Assembly (NCBI GenBank): GCA_003427395.1
Contig: BFEA01000371.1
Coordinates: forward strand, 1,114,342 to 1,141,703
Source of the DNA: Chara braunii
Lineage: Eukaryota; Streptophyta; Charophyceae; Charales; Characeae
Direction: 5' to 3'
Length of the DNA stretch: 27,362 nucleotides
A program made the position numbers and the translations under genes. The first letter of the stretch is position 1, and each line of letters begins with the position of its first letter. Of this stretch, positions 21,043 to 27,362 are shown piece after piece. The notes under the pieces are model-generated. The model was given only the letters and a program-made list of their open reading frames with translations. It was not told where the DNA came from and did not search any database.

Positions 21043-21120
21043 TGCATTCGCACTATCTATCTACTCTGTATCATTCCAATTTTACGGATGTCCTTCCAGA
21101 AGGACTACATTCGCAGTATC
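21043..21120 (-). pseudogene. U6 snRNA-derived retrocopy, copy 2, with flanking direct repeats
   Basis: The reverse complement of 21064-21105 reads GTCCTTCTGGAAGGACATCC, then GTAAAATTGGAATGATACAG and AG. It begins at the very first U6 nucleotide with the 5' stem-loop kept and stops at the ACAGAG box (about U6 position 41). It is followed by TAGATAGATAG. Direct repeats of 15 bases with two mismatches flank it: TGCATTCGCACTATC (21043-21057) and TACATTCGCAGTATC (21106-21120). The second abuts the U6 5' end exactly. This is the signature of a 3'-truncated retroposed snRNA. Confidence 0.8.
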
Positions 21121-21172
21121 GTATCAAATGATAAATCATTTGCTGACCAGGAAAGACAACTTACACGGTATT

Positions 21173-21420
21173 TTGTCCTTTCCTCATGCAAAGGAACAAA
21201 CTAAATCCTGCACGTAGTCGTTTCACAACTTCACAAGACAATTGCCGAGTTGTTTGCTAACGTTTTCGAGTTGTTTGCTAACGTTGATATTGTAGAGGTC
21301 TACTCCGCTACCAGATCTTGTCCCCTTCCACGTGAGAAGGGACAAACTACATCCTTCTCGTAATCTTTCAGAACAATCGGCGAGTTGTTGGGGAACGTAG
21401 ATATATTACAGGTCTACCTA
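21173..21420. repeat. Diverged ~146-bp tandem duplication with hairpins
   Basis: TTTGTCCTTTCCTCATG with GGAACAAACTAAATCC near 21173-21207 recurs as TTGTCCCCTTCCACGTG with GGGACAAACTACATCC near 21319-21355. Both are followed by a GCCGAGTTGTT-type block. The second copy forms a hairpin of about 10 bp (TTGTCCCCTTC with GAAGGGACAA). A 21-bp microduplication (CGAGTTGTTTGCTAACGTT) is nested at 21246-21286. Confidence 0.7.
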
Positions 21421-21746
21421 GCTGCCGCACCAGATTCGCAAAAGGGGCAATATATCCATACACACGCCCGATTGATATGTGGGTGCGAGCCAACCCTACA
21501 TCGTGGCTAAGGCCCCGGCCTTACAGCCATTCACATCCACCAAAAAAAGAAAAAGAAGGATCAACCATCCTTTCTGACCATCGACCATTGCTACCCAAGA
21601 GCCCATGAGATTTGGAAGCTTAGCTCTTGAAGGGTATCAGTCACATCATGAGGACAAAGAATCTCATTGGTTGGAAAAAAAACAAAAGGAAGAAAGAAAG
21701 AGAGAAAGAAACCGTCTCGTGGTCAGATTTTGACTGACGGGAAGCC

Positions 21747-21901
21747 TTAAAGCACCAGTACATGCCAGCTATCGGCCGCGGGCCGCTTTCGGAGGCTGCC
21801 CACCACCGATTCATTTTATCTACGGCGCTCGGCCTCCTATATTTTAGTAGAGGCTCAAAACAGGTTCTCCAGTTGCCTGGGGCCACGTAGTGGTGGTTTA
21901 G
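21747..21901. mobile_element. MITE 3, short TTAA-type copy
   Basis: A ~147-bp element has the left end AGCACCAGTACATGCCAGC, TATCGGCCGCGGG after TTAA (21747-21750). The right end is CACGTAGTGGTGGT followed by TTAG instead of TTAA. The left interior (CAGCTATCGGCCGCGGG) matches MITE 2. The altered right flank and reduced right terminal repeat suggest an older or internally deleted copy. Confidence 0.6.
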
Positions 21902-22127
21902 GGTCAGTGTGACAACTGCACTCGCCGTCTGTGAGGTTGAGGGAAACTCAGTTAGGTGAAGAGGCCATACTATCTCGCCATCCTCACCGAACAAAGCTAT
22001 CACCATAGATTTGTGAAGGATATGTATGGCCTTGTTGCTTTCGTAAGTGGACTAGCTCCTGCTTTCCTATGCCAGCTGCCCACGTAATGGCCTCCTCACT
22101 TGCACTATGCAAGGTGGACTATAAGTC

Positions 22128-22336
22128 TTAAACCACCAGAACTTGGCCCAGCTATCGGCCGCGGGCGATTCCCATTAACGCGCCGGTAGTTGCGCGCTGC
22201 GGGGCACCGAACCGCAATGGCTGGAAGCGCCAGTCAAAATGGAAACGAAACGGTGCCCCTGCGGCTCGGCAAAACTTGGCGCGCAGGGGGTATCCCAGCC
22301 CAGCATCAATAGCTGGGCCAAGTACTGGTGGTTTAA
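22128..22336. mobile_element. MITE 2, TTAA target, with unoccupied sibling site
   Basis: A 201-bp element (22132-22332) lies between TTAAs at 22128-22131 and 22333-22336. Its terminal inverted repeats are ACCACCAGAACTTGGCCCAG plus CTAT on the left and the complement of ATAGCTGGGCCAAGTACTGG plus TGGT on the right, about 24-26 bp with one mismatch in 24. The interior is non-coding and GC-rich. The same host sequence without the element is at 22909-22975, where AAGTC|TAAGGG marks the empty site (22935-22937). Confidence 0.85.
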
Positions 22337-22410
22337 GGGTTTCCTTGATAGAGATGCAAAGGTATTGGCATTGGACCAGGCCTGTGGGCCAACACATTGC
22401 AGACATTGTC

Positions 22411-22850
22411 TTAGTATTTTTAAAGGCTAATTCTTTTAAGCCTAACCAATTTCATTACCTGTCAAATCTGGACAGGCTGGCCTTTCAGGACCTTTTTTAT
22501 TGTCCTTATAGTATTACGGGGAACCCAGTAGCAGCCAGCCCGAGCGCGCAAGCCTCCAACGAGCGAACATGTGGGAGCTGCACCCGACCTGCAGGTGGGT
22601 GATACCGGCCAGGGGTCAGCCAGTAGCATCAGGACCGAGCTTCTTCGATGGGATGGTCGCTGTGCCGGTCCTGTCCCCCTACGAACATCAGCAGTCTCTG
22701 CTCATGCCACTCGCGGGGGAACCAATGACCTATCTCTAGGTGGCGGGCACCAAGTTTGTCCAGGAAGGGACATGAGGCCAATGGGGATTGAACCCAAGAC
22801 CTCCTGAATGCCATTTGCGTTTCTTACCAGCGGAGCGAGGCCGCGGGATC
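22411..22850 (-). mobile_element. tRNA-derived SINE-like unit with 16-bp target duplication, minus strand
   Basis: The 5' head on the minus strand has an A-box-like CTCGCTCCGCTGGTAAG (22823-22839) and the B-box GGGTTCAATCCCC (22783-22795), at tRNA-like spacing. About 350 bases of body follow and end AT-rich. CATTGCAGACATTGTC (22395-22410) and CATTGCAGACATTTTC (22851-22866) flank it as a 16-bp direct repeat with one mismatch. The uninterrupted host sequence in the sibling repeat copy (CATCGCAGACATTTTC, 22996-23011) confirms that this block is an insertion. Confidence 0.75.
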
Positions 22851-23021
22851 CATTGCAGACATTTTCAGGCAGGGCATGAAGGTAACCAGTCAGAAGTACT
22901 CCTCACTTACACTATGCAAAGTAGCCTCTAAGTCTAAGGGTTTCCTTGATAGAGATGCGATGGTATTGACTTCTGACTGGGCCTCGGGGCCAACACATCG
23001 CAGACATTTTCAGGCAGGGCC

Positions 23022-23183
23022 TTAAACTACCAATACTTCCTAAAGTCGTGCCCGTAAACAAGCCGCAACTTTAGGAAACGTACGGGCCACTGCAGGAGCG
23101 GCCAAATTCGTCCGACTAGAAACGCTTCTACTCTATTTTTTTTTTCCTGTGGCCGATAGGTGGGCCAAGTATTGGTGGTTTAA
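23022..23183. mobile_element. MITE 4, TTAA target, with unoccupied sibling site
   Basis: A 154-bp element (23026-23179) lies between TTAA 23022-23025 and TTAA 23180-23183. The left end is ACTACCAATACTTCCTAAAG. The right end, reverse-complemented, is ACCACCAATACTTGGCCCAC. An internal hairpin joins TTCCTAAAGT (about 23037) to ACTTTAGGAA (about 23069). The empty site is at 22867-22895: CAGGCAGGGC, ATGA, AGGTAACCAGTCAGAAGT, against filled CAGGCAGGGCC-TTAA and TTAA-GGTAACTAGTCAGAAGT. Confidence 0.75.
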
Positions 23184-23650
23184 GGTAACTAGTCAGAAGT
23201 GCATCTAAATCATAGGGTACACCTGGCACCTGGATCCATTTCTCCACTTTCTTTCTCAGGACTCGTGCATTCTTGTACGTACGAGTCTCAATTTAGGCCT
23301 ATTTTTTTTCAGTGGCTTTTCACATGAGTCCAGTCATGAAGCCATCACTCGCCAATGCCAGGAATGATTCTAAAATTTCTAGTGCATACCTTGCTGCCGA
23401 ACTTGATGGATTTCCGATGAACCCCTTCTCTACAACTTTGCCAGTCAACCAGTTCAACGTTGACCCTCGTAGGAAACTATCCAGATCTTTTCTTCTTTCT
23501 TTTTTGGTTCCTTCTTTCTTGGCTCTCATGAAGAGACCGGAGGAAGATCACAGCGGCCATGGCTGCTTTGCTGGGAGTGGGTGACGATCCTGCAGCGGAC
23601 GACGCAGAAGAAAAAGAAACTGAAATAGAGACCTGGGCCTCAGACATAGC
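23184..23650. other. Unassigned stretch with short open frames
   Basis: A 90-codon frame on the plus strand (23312-23584) and a 69-codon frame on the minus strand (23320-23529) overlap. Neither shows a motif I recognise, and I cannot say which, if either, is coding. The minus-strand reading is partly plausible protein (NPSSSAARYALEILESFLAL) and may be a gene remnant. Confidence 0.35.
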
Positions 23651-23689
23651 TAACCTAATTTTTTATTTTTTATTTTTTCCGACGGGTAC

Positions 23690-23787
23690 CAGAAAAGAGA
23701 ATACGATGGGACCCAGGCTCGGCAAAACTCGGTGCGCAGTGAAATTCGGGGTTGGCAAAAACAGGCTTGGAGGTAGTGGTGGTTTAA
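23690..23787. mobile_element. Partial MITE 5 (right end only)
   Basis: GGTAGTGGTGGTTTAAGGG near 23771-23789 is the right terminus and TTAA of the MITE family. Upstream, GGCTCGGCAAAACTCGGTGC matches the interior of MITE 2 (GGCTCGGCAAAACTTGGCGC). No left terminus is recognisable, so the copy is truncated or diverged. The left boundary given is approximate. Confidence 0.5.
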
Positions 23788-23849
23788 GGGCAAACTTGCT
23801 AGAGGCAACGGCAGCGGAGACAATGCTGCCTGGCCACTTGTCTGGGGTG

Positions 23850-24440
23850 ACGCGCCTAGATGTCTAACAGTCGTTGTCGTTGTACTCGAGGGTATCGGCA
23901 ATCCCCTAGGGAGCTGGCGTAATGCCTGCAATCCCCTAGCGAGCTGGCATAATGCCTTCACAGCAGCGGTCAGTTTGTCGATTGACTCAGTAATGGGGTT
24001 CCTGATATGCTCAAGTGTCTCAGCTTGGAGCTGCACCAGCTCATGGACAGTCCATACACACTAACACAGAGCTTTCTCTGTGTTGCGAAGGTCCTCTCTC
24101 TCAGACACACTCCTCAACTCACGCTCACGCTGCCGTGACTCCACTCCTACTAAGGCTTTCTACCCCTTTCTTGCACGAAATCAATCAAGATAATCCTCCA
24201 CTTCGTTCTTTAGGTGCTGCCACTCTCGCAGGTCCCTCTCTGACTCCTGAATCTGTTTAGCCGTAGGCGCGATGAAGAGCTGCCGGGGTTCCTTCTTTAC
24301 GTGCTCCCTTTCCAGAAAAAAAAGATGAAACCACGTTTCACTATTCTTCTGGTGACGCATGGTGAGATGAAGAGCTGCCAGCCAAGGTTGATACGATGGT
24401 GCCTGGGCAATGGAGCCTGCCAAAGATGCACAGTCATTTT
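23850..24440 (-). pseudogene. Possible degenerate coding remnant, unknown family
   Basis: Two minus-strand segments in the same frame look more like protein than their surroundings. At 24423-24181 there is a charged, helix-like stretch (EPRQLFIAPTAKQIQESERD then LREWQHLKNEVEDYLD). At about 24050-23880 there is VWTVHELVQLQAETLEHIRN followed by PITESIDKLTAAVKALCQLA. Stops separate them, and the 30-bp duplication lies in the second. It could be the remnant of a gag or transposase coiled-coil region, but I cannot assign a family. Confidence 0.3.
23898..23957. repeat. 30-bp tandem microduplication
   Basis: GCAATCCCCTAGGGAGCTGG plus CGTAATGCCT is immediately repeated as GCAATCCCCTAGCGAGCTGG plus CATAATGCCT, with two differences. 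Confidence 0.9.
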
Positions 24441-24510
24441 AAAACGTCATAAACACCTCTCTGGTTGGCAGGGCATATTACCTTCTACACCTCAAAAGGA
24501 AGACCCATTG

Positions 24511-24582
24511 GGCAGCGGCCACGCTAATCTTCTCTGTATGGTGAGATTTGTGACTACTAACTAGCGGTTCCAACTTTAACCG
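24511..24582 (-). pseudogene. U6 snRNA-derived sequence, copy 3, with 25-base insertion
   Basis: The reverse complement reads GGTTAAAGTTGGAACCG, then 25 unrelated bases (24540-24564), then ATACAGAGAAGATTAGCGTG and GCC. The two outer parts match U6 on either side of GGAACG|ATACAGAG. The second part keeps the intact ACAGAGA box and AGATTAGC, which copy 1 has lost. The 3' part decays after GGCC. Read on the plus strand, the insert starts GTGAG and ends TACTAACTAG. It is an interrupted pseudogene. Confidence 0.65.
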
Positions 24583-24961
24583 AACGTGAGTTCGAATCCG
24601 GATGGATACAATCATAGAGTAGGGGGAATCCTCCCCTTTAAAAAGGAAACAAAACCATTGGGTTCGTCATCACACTGCATACACCGCTATCACGCATAAA
24701 GGTACTGGCAGGTTGCAGCCAGCGGGCTAGTTGATCAGAGCGTTCATCAGAAAAAGAGAAAAAAAAAAAAAAAAAAAAAAAAATCCATAAAAAAGTCGAA
24801 AGCATGTTGATGCAATCATGCACCAAAGTGCGACACCCTGGGCCGTGGGTTGGGTGGTTAGGGCGGTAGGTCAAGCACGACTCTGACCAGAACAAGTACC
24901 TGACCCGGTAGGCAGTCCCCTACTGGATGCAGACAGGCTACCAGCCTTCGAAATTGGCAAA
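24583..24961. other. Unassigned stretch with poly-A tract
   Basis: A B-box-like GAGTTCGAATCC follows at about 24589-24600 without a convincing A-box. An A tract of about 22 bases lies at 24762-24783, preceded by AAAAAGAG, and could be the tail of an unrecognised retroposon. No gene is seen. Confidence 0.45.
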
Positions 24962-25570
24962 AGGAAGTCTGGGGATGCCACGGGCGCTTGCTTGTGGAAC
25001 TTCTGGCAGACTGTGCTGATCAGACAGCAGGATAGCGGCAGAGCGACCCAGCGTGTCGGTAGTCAGCGCTAGTGGTGCACTGTACAGAGAAGCAGGCACC
25101 ATAGCTAGCAGGCGTGGCGCTCCAAGTATGAAGGGCGGTGAGGACAAAGGCGGTCCTCAGGGGTGAGGCAGGAAGTCTGGGGACGCCACGAGCGCTTGCT
25201 TATTCTGCGCTGATCAGACAGCAGGATAGTGGCAGAGCGACCCAGCGTGTTGGTAGTCAGCGCTAGCGGTGCACTGTACAGAGAAGCGGGCATCATAGCT
25301 AGCAGGGGCTGCGCTCCAAGTATGAAGGGTGGTGAGGACAGAGGCGGTCCTCGGGGGTGAGGCAGGAAGTCTGGGGACGCCACGGGCGCTTGCTCATGGA
25401 ACTTCTGGCAGTCTGTGCTGATCAGACAGCAGGATAGCGGCAGAGCGACCCAGCGTGTTGGTAGTCAGCGCTAGCAGTCCACCGTACAGAGAAGCGGGCA
25501 CCATAGCTAGCAGGGGTGGCGCTCCAAGTTTGAAGGGTGGTGAGGACAAAGGCGGTCCTCGGGGGTGAGG
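24962..25570. repeat. Three-copy tandem array, ~206-bp unit
   Basis: Each unit starts AGGAAGTCTGGGGANGCCAC (24962, 25170, 25364) and ends GGCGGTCCTCNGGGGTGAGG. Spacings are 208, 194 and 206 bases. Copy 2 lacks 14 bases (GTGGAACTTCTGGC region). Landmarks include CTGATCAGACAGCAGGATAG, CAGAGCGACCCAGCGTGTNG and TAGCTAGCAGG. Open frames of 69-92 codons on the minus strand recur in different frames because the period is not a multiple of three, so they are unlikely to be a gene. Confidence 0.92.
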
Positions 25571-26228
25571 GAGAGGATACTTCCCTGGTTGAACAGAATG
25601 CATCCTCTGATAAAAAGTAGGCTTGAATACAATGTCACGTGTCTCACTTCACTGCAAAAGGGTGGTGAAGAAGGGGGCAAAAAGGGAAAAACGTTTAAAT
25701 GCCAACCCTGATTTTCACTGCGCACCAAGTTGTGCCGAGCCTGGGGTCTGTTGTGTTTCTTTTCTGGCACTCTTCTGGGAAAAAAGAAAAAAAGGAAGAA
25801 AGAAAAGCATGGCCAGACTTTCAGAAAACGACGTACTCACAACCACAAAAAAGAAAAAGAAAAAAACGAACACCCCTCTGGACGTGGTACAAGGCAGATA
25901 CCTGCCCCAAAGTTGTTGTGTGAGTATGCCCTCAGTGAGGGCGGTAGGGCAGGGGTTTCAGGTCCACAAGACACCAGCAACGAAAACCTGAAACTGGTCA
26001 CAATCGTAGTTACGTACTTTCTTGTGAGTATTGGTGTGAGCACAATTTCATGCACTGCCTTCCCGGACTTGGTCTTTTGTTTTTCTTTTTTGCTTTTTGA
26101 ACGGGCCCTCAAGGCCCCAACCGCGGAGCCTCCGCAGACCCCCGAAAACTTCCAAAAAAAGTGGGAAAACAGCCAGTTTTCCCATTTTCCCCATGAGTGA
26201 CAGAGGTAGTGATGGTTTAAGCAAAATG
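25571..26228. other. Unassigned stretch; possible lone MITE terminus
   Basis: Purine-rich pieces (GAAGGGGGCAAAAAGGG, GGAAAAAAGAAAAAAAGG) and short open frames show no family resemblance. GAGGTAGTGATGGTTTAAGC at about 26203-26222 resembles the right end of the TTAA MITE family, but no partner end is found. Confidence 0.4.
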
Positions 26229-26960
26229 GTGGTGAAGAAAGGGCCGAAGGGGGAAAAAAAGGTCAAGGAAGGAAAGAGAACCTGACGAGTTCGACAAGGT
26301 TTTGTTAAAGAAGGGGAAAAAAGTTAAGGAAAGCAAACTGAAAAGAGAAACCCAACAAAGTTTGACAAAGATCAATTGAAAGCTAACGATGGTGAAGAAA
26401 AGAGGGGGAGAAAGGTTTCGTTACAATGGACTTTCTATTTCTGTAGTTTTTGAAAGAAATCTAAACCACCTTATTTGGCCCAAAACATGTCACCTTTTTG
26501 GCTCCTGAGGGTCCGGCGTTCTGAAAACACCGGACGCCGGACTCCCTTGGATGTATCTGGGCTTAGCATCCAAGGGCGTCTGGCTTTGGGTCCGGCATTT
26601 TGTCAGAATGCTGGACCCAATGCCGGACCCTTGGGGGCTAAGAAGGTGACATTTTTAGGGCCAAATAGGTTGGTTTCAGTTTCATTCAAAAAATCTGAAA
26701 TGTTCAGAACGCCAGTCCCTCGGGAGCTGAACAGGTGGCCTTTGAAGGCCAGATAAGTAGGTTTAGATTTCGTTTAAAAAAAAATATAAGATGCCCATTT
26801 TAACGCAATGGCTGTTCTAGGGAAGCCAAATTGGAAAGAGCACCCAACGGGTTTGACAAGATTTTGTTACAAAGGAGGGGGGGGAGGGGGAGGGGAAGGT
26901 TAAGGGATTCGAAAAGTGGAAAGAGAACCCAACCCAATTTGACAAAAAGATGAAATGGAA
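26229..26960. repeat. Degenerate 70-80-bp purine-rich repeat, interrupted by a fold-back
   Basis: The block AAAGAGAACCCAACNNNNTT followed by TGACAAAGATTTTGTTA occurs in four variants, at about 26272, 26344, 26837 and 26919. Spacings are about 72 and 82 within each pair. The two pairs are separated by the fold-back element at 26447-26780, so the array was probably continuous before that insertion. Confidence 0.65.
26447..26780. mobile_element. Nested fold-back element
   Basis: The left arm 26447-26516 (TTTTTGAAAGAAATCTAAAC on to GGGTCCGGC) pairs with 26624-26693 over about 70 bases with modest mismatch. Inside are three more stems: GTCCGGCGT/ACGCCGGAC (26510-26518 with 26534-26542), CCCTTGGATG/CATCCAAGGG (26544-26553 with 26567-26576) and GGGTCCGGCATT/AATGCCGGACCC (26588-26599 with 26619-26630), all perfect. 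26694-26780 is a further inverted half-copy of the left arm. There is no coding capacity. It may be a MITE of a different family, or a relic of two elements. Confidence 0.85.
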
Positions 26961-27362
26961 GCTAAATAGGAAAGAAGAAAACGGTTTCAAGATATTCACG
27001 CTGAGGGGCTGGAAGAATGTGGCCCGTCCCCTGCCCTTTCCATGGCGCCGTGGGCTTTTGTCCTCTCCACCACCTCCCATCCCAGTATCTACTACAATTA
27101 TCGGGTCCCTAGGTAGGCTGAATCTGCACCAGCCCTGTGGCACTGTTGGTTCATTGAACCCATGGATTAGATCGGAAGATCAAATCTGATTCAAATCGTA
27201 GCCCGAGCCGCGGAAACCCAGGGAACCTGAAGGAAACATATAGTAAAAGAGAGCAAACTGGGAAGTGAATACGTATGATAGGCCAGTGTGCATTATCTTC
27301 CCTCTTGTCTGTCAACGTGTACTTTACGCCAAGGGGTGCTCCCAGGGGGGGGGGGGGGGGGG
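26961..27362. other. Unassigned end of window with terminal poly-G
   Basis: No gene is seen. The last 18 bases (27345-27362) are all G. A homopolymer at a contig edge is often an assembly or sequencing artefact, comparable to the G run with Ns at 1079-1100. Confidence 0.6.

Larger units (their letters stand above)
22088..23210. repeat. Tandem-duplicated segment carrying three insertions
   Basis: With the insertions removed, one unit reads CTCCTCACTTACACTATGC, (C)TAAGTCTTAAGGGTTTCC, TTGATAGAGATGC, GGGGCCAACACAT, GCAGACATTTTCAGGCAGGG, GGTAACCAGTCAGAAGT and back to the start. It appears as 22088-22866 (split by MITE 2 and a SINE) and as 22867-23020, then continues past MITE 4 to about 23200. 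The two copies differ by roughly one base in ten in the parts I compared, so the duplication is old enough to have diverged. Confidence 0.8.

Noticed and set aside
24583-24602. tRNA suggested by GAGTTCGAATCC
   Set aside because: A lone B-box match; no A-box or pairing arms at the right spacing.
24962-25570. CRISPR array
   Set aside because: Only three long near-identical units with no repeat-spacer alternation; the window is eukaryotic.
24938-25603. Three similar 69-92-codon minus-strand proteins
   Set aside because: They are the same tandem repeat read in shifting frames; periods of 208 and 194 are not multiples of three.

Overview
The window looks like nuclear DNA from a eukaryote of the green lineage, most likely a repeat-rich plant or streptophyte alga. 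The evidence is an 8-kb GC-rich exon followed by a GT-AG intron, a degenerate L1-type LINE with a zf-RVT-like tail, tRNA-derived SINEs, U6 snRNA fragments of plant-like sequence, MITEs, and long (CT)n, (GT)n and (CTAT)n microsatellites. A charophyte such as Chara is a guess from overall character, not something the sequence proves. There is one 900-base assembly gap (10066-10965) and three single Ns (1089, 1100, 13654).

Layout. 1-970 is a presumed 5' flank with GT repeats, a 21-bp perfect inverted repeat and a ~179-bp tandem duplication. 1127-8975 is one enormous open exon (about 2,616 codons) encoding a mostly disordered, low-complexity protein that ends in about four hydrophobic helices. 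A good splice donor follows at 8975/8976, and a phase-compatible candidate terminal exon lies at 9547-9635. 9306-10065 holds long CT tracts that run into the gap. 11175-17375 is a minus-strand LINE with recognisable ORF1, APE endonuclease, reverse transcriptase and zinc-finger remnants, broken by stops, frameshifts, a deletion and an apparent assembly duplication. It is flanked by a near-identical 22-bp direct repeat and appears to sit in the head of a tRNA-derived SINE.

17400-27362 contains no convincing protein gene. It is a mosaic of small mobile elements and tandem repeats: at least three tRNA-derived SINE-like units, three U6-derived fragments (one with a full U6 5' end and flanking direct repeats), a family of 150-200-bp MITEs with ACCACC... 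ends at TTAA sites, a ~200-bp array at 19045-19840, a three-copy ~206-bp array at 24962-25570, and a nested fold-back element at 26447-26780.

The most notable points are: (1) three of the TTAA MITEs lie in one copy of a local tandem repeat whose sibling copy in this window is the unoccupied site, so insertions can be read directly; (2) the U6-derived retrocopies; (3) the giant exon, inside which every microsatellite noted has a period divisible by three while those outside do not; (4) the fold-back element with hairpins inside hairpins.
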